A DNA stretch of 64,000 nt from Pelomonas baiyunensis (lineage in GTDB: Bacteria > Pseudomonadota > Gammaproteobacteria > Burkholderiales > Burkholderiaceae_C): positions 186,001-250,000 of the forward strand of contig NZ_JBIGIB010000003.1 in NCBI RefSeq assembly GCF_043555935.1, given 5' to 3'. The translations under genes were made by a program, and so were the position numbers. The first letter of the stretch is position 1. Each line of letters begins with the position of its first letter. Shown here piece by piece: positions 8,428 to 18,900 of this stretch. The notes under the pieces are model-generated. The model saw only the letters and a program-made list of their open reading frames with translations. It was not told the origin of the DNA and made no database searches.

Positions 8428-8682
8428 ATGACCACGCCAGAGCACATCCTGAGCCTGCTGGGCCGTGCCAACGCGCACGAGGCCCAAGCCGGGGCGTACT
8501 ACCGGCAGGCCAAGGGGTGCCACGACGACGACCGCAGCCACTACTTTGAAAAGGAGCGGGACGAGGCCGACGCCGCGCGCGAGCTGCGGGCGACGGCCTG
8601 GGCCCTGGTGCAGGCGGACCCGACGCTCCAACCTCCCGGGGTGGTGGTGCCGGCGCCCGCCTCGCCAACAGCCGGCCGCTGA
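8428..8682 (+). CDS. Small hypothetical protein
   Basis: An 84-residue hydrophilic helical protein starting MTTPEHILSLLGRANAHEAQ, with a CHDDDRSHYFEKERDEAD segment. No family recognised. It follows the membrane protein after 41 bp on the same strand. Its C-terminal GVVVPAPASPTAGR echoes the preceding protein's ending in both protein and DNA, suggesting that one tail was copied from the other. No signal peptide. Coding is supported by codon periodicity and context only. Confidence 0.55.
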   Translation: MTTPEHILSLLGRANAHEAQAGAYYRQAKGCHDDDRSHYFEKERDEADAARELRATAWALVQADPTLQPPGVVVPAPASPTAGR

Positions 8683-8796
8683 TCCCGGCGGCCCCACGGT
8701 CGGGCCCCTGGGGCCTCGCGCGGGCCAGCCAGGGCGCGCCGCCTGACGCCGCGGGTAGGGCGTGTGTGGACAGCGTTGTCCGGCGACACTTGCGGC

Positions 8797-10668
<1,872 letters not shown>

Positions 10669-10690
10669 GGGCTGAGGCTGGCGGGCGCGT

Positions 10691-12196
10691 TCAGGGCTGG
10701 GCCGGAAACCACAGGCCCACGCACGTGCCCAGGCCCGGCGTGCTGCGCACGTCCACGCTGCCGCGGTGCAGCTTCATGATCTGCTCCACCAGCGACATGC
10801 CCAGGCCCGTGCCCAGCACGTGCCCGGACGGATCGGCGCGGTAGAAGCGCTCGAAGATGCGGGCCACCTGCTCTTCGGACATGCCGATGCCGCGGTCCTG
10901 CACCTCGATCCTCACGCCCGCCAGGCCGTCTCGATCCTCGGCCATGCAGCGGATCTCGATCGACTCGCCGTCCGGCGAGTACTTCAGCGCATTGCTGATG
11001 ACATTGCCCAGCGCCTGACCCGCTTTCACGGGGTCGGCCAGCAGGGGCGGCAGTGCTGCCTGCACCTGAAGCTGCAAGCGCTCGCGTTGGGGCGAGCTGC
11101 CGTAGGCGTCCACGGCGCTGGCCAGCAGGTCGGCCAGCGCGAGGGTGTCCAGCCGCAGGTCGTCGGACTGCCGGGCCTCGATGCGGGCCATGTCCAGCAC
11201 CTCGTTCAGCAGCTTCACCATCCAGGCCGCCTGCCGGTGGATGGTGTCGACGGCCGAGCGCAATTTGTCCGGCGGCAGGTTGGGCCGCATCAACAGCTCC
11301 GAGAAACCGTAGATGCTGGTCATGGGCGTGCGCAACTCATGGGCGGCGGTGGTCAGGAACTCGCTCTTCATGCGGTCCACCAGCGTCTCCTGGGTGATGT
11401 CGCGGATGAAGATCACATGCTCCTGCTGCGTGCCGGCGCGAAAGGCGATGGACAGGTGCCGGCCGTCGCGCGTGCGCAGCTCCGTGGCCTCGCCGCCGTG
11501 CTCGGCATGCCGGGCCAGCGCCCCCAGGTTCAGGCCCGCAGCGTCGGCTTCAGCGGCCAGCGCCTGCAGCCGGCGTTCCACGTCGTCAACGGTCTTCAGG
11601 GCCGGCGCGTCGGCGCTCAGGTTGAGCAGGGCGCGCAGCCGCAGGTTGGACTGTTTCAACTCGCCGGTGCTGGAGAAGTAGCCCATGCCGATGAGGGACA
11701 GCTCGCTCATCAGCTGGAGGTGGTCGGACTTCTCGCGCAGGCAGTCGGTCAGGCGCTGGGCGTCCTCCCGTGAGGCGGTGGCGGCCTGTTGCAGCATCAG
11801 CATGTCGCCGGTCGCGTCGTGGGCCGCGAAGTCGGTGAGCTGCAGCCCGCGCGCCTGCATGTCCTCGAAGCTCTGCAGCTTGGGCCGCAGCAACAACAGC
11901 ACGGCGGTGTCGTCCTGCACGGAGATCTGGCCGCGAAACCCCAGGCCGCCCGGCTCCCGGTTTTCCAGCAGCAGAGCCTGGCCGTCGAAGCGCGCCCAGT
12001 CGGCCGTGCTGGCCAACGCTCTCGGGCGGCTGGGCGTCAGGTGCTGGCTCAGCAGCATGCCCGGCACCAAGCCCGGCATGACGCGCTGCAGGCCCGGCCC
12101 CGCCTCCCGCACCGTGCCGTCACGGTTGAGCTGCAGGAAGAACGGAAACGCACGGGCCAGCGCGGCGCCGCTGAGCTGGGGCGTTGTGCCGCTCAC
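10691..12196 (-). CDS. HNOBA-domain histidine kinase (H-NOX partner)
   Basis: A 501-residue kinase that starts with GTG and overlaps the upstream H-NOX stop by four bases (GTGA, 12193-12196), indicating translational coupling. Residues about 13-130 match the heme-NO-binding-associated domain (FPFFLQLNRDGTVREAGPGL, MPGLVPGMLLSQHL). A coiled segment and a PAS-like region follow, then the HisKA dimerisation helix with phosphoacceptor His286 (AAHELRTPMTS), then an ATPase domain with N-box NVISNALKYSP and G-boxes DRGIGMS and GTGLGMSLVEQ. There are no membrane segments, so it is cytosolic. NO-bound H-NOX would control autophosphorylation. No response regulator is encoded nearby. Confidence 0.95.
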   Translation of the reverse strand: MSGTTPQLSGAALARAFPFFLQLNRDGTVREAGPGLQRVMPGLVPGMLLSQHLTPSRPRALASTADWARFDGQALLLENREPGGLGFRGQISVQDDTAVLLLLRPKLQSFEDMQARGLQLTDFAAHDATGDMLMLQQAATASREDAQRLTDCLREKSDHLQLMSELSLIGMGYFSSTGELKQSNLRLRALLNLSADAPALKTVDDVERRLQALAAEADAAGLNLGALARHAEHGGEATELRTRDGRHLSIAFRAGTQQEHVIFIRDITQETLVDRMKSEFLTTAAHELRTPMTSIYGFSELLMRPNLPPDKLRSAVDTIHRQAAWMVKLLNEVLDMARIEARQSDDLRLDTLALADLLASAVDAYGSSPQRERLQLQVQAALPPLLADPVKAGQALGNVISNALKYSPDGESIEIRCMAEDRDGLAGVRIEVQDRGIGMSEEQVARIFERFYRADPSGHVLGTGLGMSLVEQIMKLHRGSVDVRSTPGLGTCVGLWFPAQP

Positions 12197-12741
12197 GCCA
12201 GGATCTGGACGAGAAAGCGGTCGTGCGGGGTGCTGGCGTCGCGCGGGGCGGTCAGCCGGATGTCCACGCGCTGGCCGAAGCGCTTGGCCAGCCCGGTGAT
12301 GAGCCCCTCCACCATGGGCGCCAAGCCTTCGCGGGTGGACTCGTAGACCAGCGCGAAGGTCTGGGCATCCAGCTCATGCACTTCGAAGCTGGGCGGCCGG
12401 ATTTCCGGCAACGAGGCCTCGATGCGGGCGTGCATCTGATTCATGCCGTGCAGAAAGCTCAGCAGGTCGCTGCCGCACATGGTGAGCATGCTGCCATAGC
12501 CTTCTTCGGCGGTGTAGAGGATCCAGTACTCCCCAAAGGCGCGCAGCACGGCATCGGGCGGCAGGCCCAGTTCCTCGCTGACGGCGCCGACGAGCCGGTA
12601 GGTCACCGCGTCGTCGTAGGTTTGCATGGCCACAAAGCCGCCGTCGGGCCACCCGGCCCGCTGGCAGACGCGCTCCCAGGCCGAGTCGCCTTTCAAAGAC
12701 ACCACCAGCTGTTCGATGGCGCGGTTGACGAGTCCGTACAT
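12193..12741 (-). CDS. H-NOX heme nitric-oxide sensor
   Basis: A 182-residue stand-alone H-NOX protein starting MYGLVNRAIEQLV. The proximal heme ligand is His104 (NQMHARI), and the propionate-binding Y-x-S-x-R motif is Tyr133/Ser135/Arg137 (YESTR). Aligned by eye on soluble guanylate cyclase, the distal position is nonpolar (Met143), without the tyrosine that stabilises oxygen, so NO selectivity is likely. GGAG lies about 7 nt upstream of the ATG. It is the first gene of a two-gene operon with its kinase and would signal NO to control, for example, biofilm or c-di-GMP responses, as in other bacteria. Confidence 0.95.
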   Translation of the reverse strand: MYGLVNRAIEQLVVSLKGDSAWERVCQRAGWPDGGFVAMQTYDDAVTYRLVGAVSEELGLPPDAVLRAFGEYWILYTAEEGYGSMLTMCGSDLLSFLHGMNQMHARIEASLPEIRPPSFEVHELDAQTFALVYESTREGLAPMVEGLITGLAKRFGQRVDIRLTAPRDASTPHDRFLVQILA

Positions 12742-12939
12742 GCGATCTCCTGATCGGCAGTCGAACCCCGAGCGTAGGCCGGCGGTGCGTCGGGCGGCGC
12801 ACGCAGCCGCGTCAGGCGGCTGAGCGCGCCGTGGCATTTCCCACACGCACGGGCGGGTTTGGCGCGCCGGGGCTGTGCGGGCACGCGATGCGGGCCGGCG
12901 CGCTGAGGAGCCGCGCCCGGTGCTCGCGTCAAACGGCGG

Positions 12940-13929
12940 TCAGAAGGTTTCCAGCACAGTCCAGCGGCCATCCCGGCGGCGCAGCAGGCCCTGGAACAGG
13001 GCGCCCGGGGTGTGCGGGGTCACGCGGCGGCAGGCGGCGCGCAGCGCGGCCAGGCCTTCGGTGGCGTGGGCGTCGCAGAAGTGCAGCTGGCCGTGGGCCG
13101 GAATGGCCACCACGGCGCCGTTGGGGGTCTTGTCGGCAAACAGGCGGTCCCACACGCCGTCCACCAGCACCATGCAGGCCTCGTGCTCGCCGTCGAGCTT
13201 GAGGCTGAAGCAGTCCGGCCGCTCCACCAGGCGCAGCCCGCGGCCTTGCTTGACGCGCTGGCGCAGGTTGGTGAGCGCGGCCCGGTGCAGCAGGTCCAGG
13301 TTCAGGCCGGCGGCCTGCATGGCCTGTTCGCCCACCAGGCTCCAGTGCTCGCCCGCTTCAACGTGGTAACCCACGGCAAACACGCCCGCCGTGCCGCGGG
13401 TGGGCGGCATGGGCTTGGGCACGCCGGGCAGCATCACGGCCTCGCCCTCGGGCCAGCCTTCGGCGGCCACGGCGCGCAGCACGGGCAGGGCTTCCTGCGC
13501 GGGCGCGGGTTCAGCGGCCAGGGCGGGGCGGGTCACGGCGGCGGCCACTGCATCGGCGGGCGCCAGGTCGCGTTGCTGCTCCAGCGCGCGGGCCAGGCGG
13601 ATGTCGGAGGCCAGCACGTCGCGCGTGGTGCGCGAGCGCTGCCACACGTACAGCGGTGCGGCCAGGCTCACCACCGGCAGGGCGCAACTCAGGAACAGCG
13701 GCAGCTTCAGGCGCGGCGACGCGCGCAGCGGCGACACGGCGCGCTGGATCACCCACGGGCCCACCAGCCAGGTGCCGATGCAGCCCACCACGATGACGGC
13801 CACGTTCTTGCCCAGCACGCCCACGAGCGCCACCCACACCAGGGCCAGCCACAGCCACACCGGCTTGGCCAATGCCTTCAGCTGCTGTTCCTGTTGCAGC
13901 AGCTCGTTCAGTTCCGCTGTCCCGCCCAT
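12940..13929 (-). CDS. Membrane protein with C-terminal DUF1444-like domain
   Basis: A 329-residue protein. After a helical start (ELNELLQQEQQLKALAKP) come two to three membrane helices (about 25-60 and 75-98: VWLWLALVWVALVGVLG, LPLFLSCALPVVSLAAPLYV). The C-terminal half (about 180-329) resembles DUF1444 proteins: GYHVEAGEHWSLVGEQAM, LTNLRQRV, MVLVDGVWDRL and AIPAHGQLHFCDA. Function unknown. It stands 198 bp downstream of the H-NOX start on the same strand but is divided from it by the H-NOX promoter region, so it is probably a separate unit. Confidence 0.7.
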   Translation of the reverse strand: MGGTAELNELLQQEQQLKALAKPVWLWLALVWVALVGVLGKNVAVIVVGCIGTWLVGPWVIQRAVSPLRASPRLKLPLFLSCALPVVSLAAPLYVWQRSRTTRDVLASDIRLARALEQQRDLAPADAVAAAVTRPALAAEPAPAQEALPVLRAVAAEGWPEGEAVMLPGVPKPMPPTRGTAGVFAVGYHVEAGEHWSLVGEQAMQAAGLNLDLLHRAALTNLRQRVKQGRGLRLVERPDCFSLKLDGEHEACMVLVDGVWDRLFADKTPNGAVVAIPAHGQLHFCDAHATEGLAALRAACRRVTPHTPGALFQGLLRRRDGRWTVLETF

Positions 13930-14017
13930 CCCAATCGCCTTGTCCCCAAAACGGGCGGCAGTGTAGAGAGGTCGGCCCGCTTCAGTGAGGGGGCAAGCGC
14001 CGACAAGCGGGCATCTC

Positions 14018-15022
14018 CTACCCCCGGAGTCGGGTGTTGAGAAATGCCACGGTCGAGCGCAGTGCCTCGCTCAAATCGGCCTGCGCGGCCTCGGTGGCGC
14101 TGCCGCTGCGCGGGCCTCGCGGAGCCCCGCCGGCCGGGCCCATGGGGCCCCCACCCATGCCCCCATTCATCCCGCCACGTTGCCCGGCGCCCAGACCCGG
14201 CTCGCGGCCGCGGTGCTGGTCTTGGGTGTGCCAGCCCTCGGGGGCCAGGGTGCCCGACAAGGCCGCGTGGCTCACGCCGCCCAGGTTCAGCAGTTCACCC
14301 GCCGGCAGCGAGGCCAGGGCGCGCTGGCGGTCGGCCGGCCGGGTCACCAGGCCCAGGGCGTCGCCGTCGACGTCGCTGGTCACCAGCAGCGCGGCGGGCA
14401 AGCCGGGTGCGGCGTCCATGGGCGGCGGGCTGATGGCGATGACGGCGCGCGGCCGCCAGCCGTCCGCCGCGGGGACGAGGTCCAGCACCGCCTGGGCGCC
14501 GGTTTCATAGCCGGCCAGCGCGGCGTGTTGCCAGTCCAAGGCCACAGGAGGCAGGGCGGGGCTGGTCAGCGTCGGCAAGCGCCGCAGGGCGTGCAGCAGG
14601 TGCGCCACCGCGGCCTGCCGCTGCGTGCGCAGCTCGGCCCCGTAGTGCCGCTCGCCCAGCGCCCGGAATTCGCCGCTGCGCGCCAGTGGGGTGCGCCAGG
14701 CGTCGGCGTCTTCGGCCAGCGGCTGCACGGTCAACACCGCATAGCCGGCCTGCGCCCAGCCCGCGGCCCAGCGCTGGCCGGCGTCGTGCGCCTGGCCCAG
14801 CCCCGGCAGGTACACCACCACCGGCAGCGGGCCGCTGCGGCCGCGGGGCAGCGTCAGGCCCACGGGGCGCCCGGCCACCTCCACCTGCGCCAGTTGCAGC
14901 TGCAACTCGCGGGTGGCCACCTCGGCCCAAGGGCGCGGCGCCGGCGGCCCGCCTGCACAGGCCGCCAGGGCCAGCGAGGTCAGGAGGGTCAGCAGCGGCA
15001 GGGCGGGGCGGTGCAGGGGCAT
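14018..15022 (-). CDS. Alpha/beta-hydrolase-like lipoprotein with altered nucleophile
   Basis: A 334-residue protein from the ATG at 15022. A lipoprotein signal ends LALAAC with Cys22. The body has the alpha/beta-hydrolase order: an oxyanion strand PVVVYLPGLGQAHD, a nucleophile elbow at 171-175, an acid strand LLVTSDVDGDALG and a candidate histidine in GGVSHAALSG. The elbow reads GYETG, so the usual Ser is Glu173; the codon is GAA. Unless the true nucleophile lies elsewhere, the protein should not be a classical serine hydrolase. A Gly/Met/Pro-rich insertion (around GGMNGGMGGGPMGPAGG) precedes the last helix. It is probably anchored in the outer membrane or periplasm. Confidence 0.75.
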   Translation of the reverse strand: MPLHRPALPLLTLLTSLALAACAGGPPAPRPWAEVATRELQLQLAQVEVAGRPVGLTLPRGRSGPLPVVVYLPGLGQAHDAGQRWAAGWAQAGYAVLTVQPLAEDADAWRTPLARSGEFRALGERHYGAELRTQRQAAVAHLLHALRRLPTLTSPALPPVALDWQHAALAGYETGAQAVLDLVPAADGWRPRAVIAISPPPMDAAPGLPAALLVTSDVDGDALGLVTRPADRQRALASLPAGELLNLGGVSHAALSGTLAPEGWHTQDQHRGREPGLGAGQRGGMNGGMGGGPMGPAGGAPRGPRSGSATEAAQADLSEALRSTVAFLNTRLRG

Positions 15023-15072
15023 GGCAGCACGGGCGGGGGCAACACCCGCCACGTTAGCGCGCCCGGGCCGGC

Positions 15073-15789
15073 TCAGCGTGGCTGCGGCTGGGGCTGCTGG
15101 CGTCGGCGGTGCTGTGCCAGGGCCAGGGCGGCCCAGGCCGCGCCGGCCAGCGGCAGGCTGCCGGGCTCGGGCAGCGGTTGTTCGGTGGGCTGCACCTCTT
15201 CCACGGCGGGACGCACGGTCAGCTGGGCGGCCCAGGGCGTCAAGGGGCCCACGGGCGGCAGCGGGGTGCTCCAGCGCGTGTTGCGCACGCCGTCGGGGGC
15301 CCAGTCACCGCAAATCCAGAACAGGCAGAACCGGCGGTAGTCGTGGCTTTCCATCTGCCAGTCCAGGTCCGACGCGGCGAACCAGGTGCCGGTGAGCCAG
15401 TAGGTGCCCGGCGTTTGGAACGTGAAGCTGACCTGGCCCTGCATGCGCGGATCACCGAAGGTGGTGACCGTGCCCTTTTGGCCGTCGGAGCTTTGGAATT
15501 GGTAGGCGGCCCAGTCCAGCACCTCGGTGCTTTGCACCCAGTCGTAGCTCGTCCAGAACTGATCGCCGGCGAACTTGGGGCCGGGCATCTCGTGCAGGCG
15601 GCGTTCGCCCTGTGTGGGCGTCAGCGCGATCACGCCGTTCACGGTGATGGTGAAGGCCTCGCCCACGCGCAGCAGCGTGGGGCTGGTGCTGACGGCCACC
15701 GGCATGGGCAGGGCCTGTGCGGCGTGCATGGAGGCCAGCGCCCAGGCCAGCCCGGCCGCCCAAGGCAGGCCGCGTCGTGTGGTGTTCAT
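15073..15789 (-). CDS. PEP-CTERM sorting-domain protein
   Basis: A 238-residue secreted protein from the ATG at 15789, with GGGAGAGA ahead of it. It has an N-terminal signal peptide (LPWAAGLAWALASMHAAQA), a tryptophan- and tyrosine-rich middle (DQFWTSYDWVQSTEVLDWAA) and a C-terminal sorting tail LPEPGSLPLAGAAWAALALA followed by a basic cluster of RR and QPR. PEP-CTERM tails are cut by exosortase at the inner membrane in bacteria that make a matching exopolysaccharide; no exosortase is in this window. Function of the mature part is unknown. It is the last gene of the long minus-strand PEP-CTERM block. Confidence 0.85.
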   Translation of the reverse strand: MNTTRRGLPWAAGLAWALASMHAAQALPMPVAVSTSPTLLRVGEAFTITVNGVIALTPTQGERRLHEMPGPKFAGDQFWTSYDWVQSTEVLDWAAYQFQSSDGQKGTVTTFGDPRMQGQVSFTFQTPGTYWLTGTWFAASDLDWQMESHDYRRFCLFWICGDWAPDGVRNTRWSTPLPPVGPLTPWAAQLTVRPAVEEVQPTEQPLPEPGSLPLAGAAWAALALAQHRRRQQPQPQPR

Positions 15790-15803
15790 GTGTTCTCTCC
15801 CTG

Positions 15804-15825
15804 GGCTGCCGTTCCAGCGGCAGCC
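15804..15825 (-). promoter_or_regulatory. Leader hairpin before the PEP-CTERM gene
   Basis: GGCTGCCG (15804-15811) and CGGCAGCC (15818-15825) form a perfect 8-bp stem with a 6-nt loop, ending 14 nt before the start codon at 15789 and just upstream of the purine-rich ribosome site. It could stabilise the leader or modulate initiation. It has no U-tract in either direction. Confidence 0.4.
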
Positions 15826-15927
15826 TCTGGGAAAAACTGTAGACACGGCGGGGCCGTGCGGCAGGGCTCGGGTTGGGTGATCTTGCCCTTGACGGAGGCG
15901 CCTCAGCCCAGGCCGGCGCTGCTGGCG

Positions 15928-18900
15928 TCAGTCGTCATCGCCCAGCAGGTGGTCCAGCCGGTGGCGGCCGGCGGCGTCGATCACGGTGATGGCGCGCAGA
16001 CAAGGCGTCAGGCGCAGGGGGCGCAGGTTGGAAAGCCCCCCCGGGGTCACCGGGGTTACCGGCGCTGACGGGCCTGACTGGACGCGGGGCAGCCCCGGCG
16101 CCCCGTGGGGTCGCGGGCTGGGGCCCGGCGCCGGGCGGGGCGCCAGGGCACTCAGCGGCGTGGGCTGGCCCGCGGTCAGCACGCCACGGAGCACCTGCCC
16201 GCCGGGCACCACCACCCGCCAGCCCTGCAGCGATTGCGGGGTCAGGGGCGCAGGCCCCGTGCTGCTGATCTCCAGGGCTGCGTTCACCACCCGAACGCGC
16301 AGGCCGTCGGTGGGCGCCGCACCCGGGTGGACCAGGAAGGTCTTGCGCACCCGTTGCGCCGGTCGCCCGCCTTGGGCGCAGGCGAACTCCAGCACATTCA
16401 GGCCCGGGCGGATGGCCCGGTGCGTGCTCGCCAGCTGCAGCGACAGGCGGCTCAGCCCGTCGGTGTGTTGCCACGCGGTGTCTGGCACGCTCAGAGCGTC
16501 GCCGTTGAGCAGCAGCACGGCCTGGCCGTCCATGGTGGGGTTGGAGGGGGCCGGCAGGCCCGCCACGACGATGCGAATCGGGATGCTCGCGTGGTACGCG
16601 CAGGCCGCCTGCAGGTCGGCAGCGATGCCCAGCGGGCTGCAAATGTTCAGCCCCAGTGGGCCACCCCCCAGGGCGGCATCCAGCGCCCGCTGCTGCGCCT
16701 CCTGCGCCTGGGTCTGGGTCGCGATCTGGGTGCGGGTCTGGCGCAGCCGGGTGCGGGCGGCTTGCTCGTTCTCGCGGGCACTGAACGCCAGCCGCAACGC
16801 ATCACGCAGGGGCGGCAGCTGGGTGATGACGTCCACGGCGGCCTTCACGATGGCTGTGATGGAGAGCTCGCGCGGCAGCTGCAGGTTGGCCACGGCGCGC
16901 ACGGCGGCATCCAGCCGGTCGGTGATCGCTTGGGTCAGCGCGCGCGTCAATGCCGTGGCATCGGCGGCTGCGGCAAACAGCCGGGCGATGTCGTCGCCCA
17001 CCGCGCGCAGCACTTGAAGCGCGCCGTCGAGCAGCGGGCGGATGCCGGCGAAGGCCGTGGCAAACGCCGCGCCGGCGACGTTCAGGGCCGCTGCACGGGC
17101 ATCCCGCGGCAGCTGGGCGAAGCCGGGCACCTGCCGGGCGAAGGCCCGCGCGTTGGCGATGCCGTCTCGCTGCAGGCGGTCCAGGATCTGCTGGCGGCGG
17201 GCCGCCGAGCGGCAGGCCGCCGCGGCGTTGTCCAGCTGGCGCGACATCTCTCGCGCCCAGCGTTCGGCCTCGGCCAGCCGCGCGTCGGCCTGCCGGCTCA
17301 GCACCACCAGCGTTCGGCCCAGCACCACCAGGTCGTCCCGCAGGCGGGCCAAGCCGGCGGCCAGGCCGACTTCGATCCGCTGCACCAGGCCCTCACCCAA
17401 GCGGGCAAAGAAGCGCTCCAGCGCCGCCACCGTGGCCGACAAGGTCTGGCCCAGCGTGGCGGCCATGGCTTCGGCCTGCAGCACCACCATGTCCTTCACG
17501 GCTTGCGGGGCGGGCACGTAAGCGCAGGCGGCGATGTCGGCCATGAAGCGATTTGGGTCGGCCCGGTCAGCTTCGCCGTAGACGCTGAACAGGATGCGGC
17601 GCAGCAACTCGCGCTCGCGGGCGCGGCGGGCGTCGGTCCACACCTGCTCGCCGGTGGCACTGGCCAGCACCAGCAGCAGGTCCGCCGCCAGCTCCCGGCT
17701 GGCCTCCAACATCACGGCGCTGGGAATGACGCCGCCCACCGCTGCTGCCAGAGGTTGCGCCACGGTGTGAAAGGCCTGCGCCAGCGGTGTTCGCCGGCCG
17801 TCTCGCAGCGCGTCGGCCAGATCGCGGGCGGCTTCGGCCGCGTGGTCTCGGACGTGGTCCACCAGGATGTCCCGCAGCACCACCACATGGCTGATCACGA
17901 CCTTGCCCACCAGCAGCCCCAGCGCAGCGCGCAGCGGCTCTTGCTGCAGCGCGCGGCCCGCCACGGCGTCGTCCAGCCGGGCCAATACGAAGTCGCGCAG
18001 CATCAGCAGGCTGGGGCGCACCACCTCGTCGGTCCACAGGCGGGTTGGGGCGTCGTCGGGCAGCGCGCCGGCCAAGGCCGGCAGGAGTTGCTGGATCAAC
18101 AGCCCATCGAGCAGGCGCGACGCCAGCGCCCGGCAGGGTGCGTAACGCAGCCGCAGGTCGCCCCGCAGCGCGGCCGTGAGCAGGTCGCCCACATCCAGCT
18201 CCTGCTCGATCAGGTCCAGCAGCGGCGCGAGCTCTGGCAGCGCGGCGCGCAGTTGCGGCAGCAGGCGGCTGTCGATCAGCCACGCCACGGCGTTCGCAAA
18301 CGACAGCCGGCTGTCGCGCGGCAGGCCCAGCCGTGCGTGCAACTCGTCCTGAACGAAGGCCGGCACGTCGCGAATTTCGATCTGGATGACCTGTGAGACC
18401 TGCGTGGCCAGGCCCAGCACCCCGGCGCTGGCGCTGGCCTGCGCGGCCACCACGCCCTGGCGCAAGGCCTGGGCTGCCGCCAGGCTGAGCCACAGGGCGG
18501 CCAACGCGGTGCGACAGGTGCTGCGCTCGGCGGCATCCAGCGCATCCAACAGCGCAACGAGCCGGGGCAACGCCTCGGTGGCGCGGGTCAGCGTCCAGCC
18601 CTCGCCCTCCATCGACGCCAGGGCGTCCAGCGCGGCCTGCACCGCGGCGGCTGTGCGGGTGGCCACGTCCGACGGTGGCGCCGCCGCCAGACGGTCCATG
18701 ACAGCATCCAGCTGCGCGGCGAGCCGCGCGGCCGCACCGCGCGCGAGTTGGTCCAGCACGAAGCGCTGCAACTCGGCGCCCATGCAGGCCGCGAACACCT
18801 CGCCCGCCACCGCCGGCCGGGCGGCCAGTGCAGCGGTGTCGATTTGGGCGATTTCGTACGCGGCATGGAGCAGCGCCGGCAGCGCAAATTCCAGCGCCGC

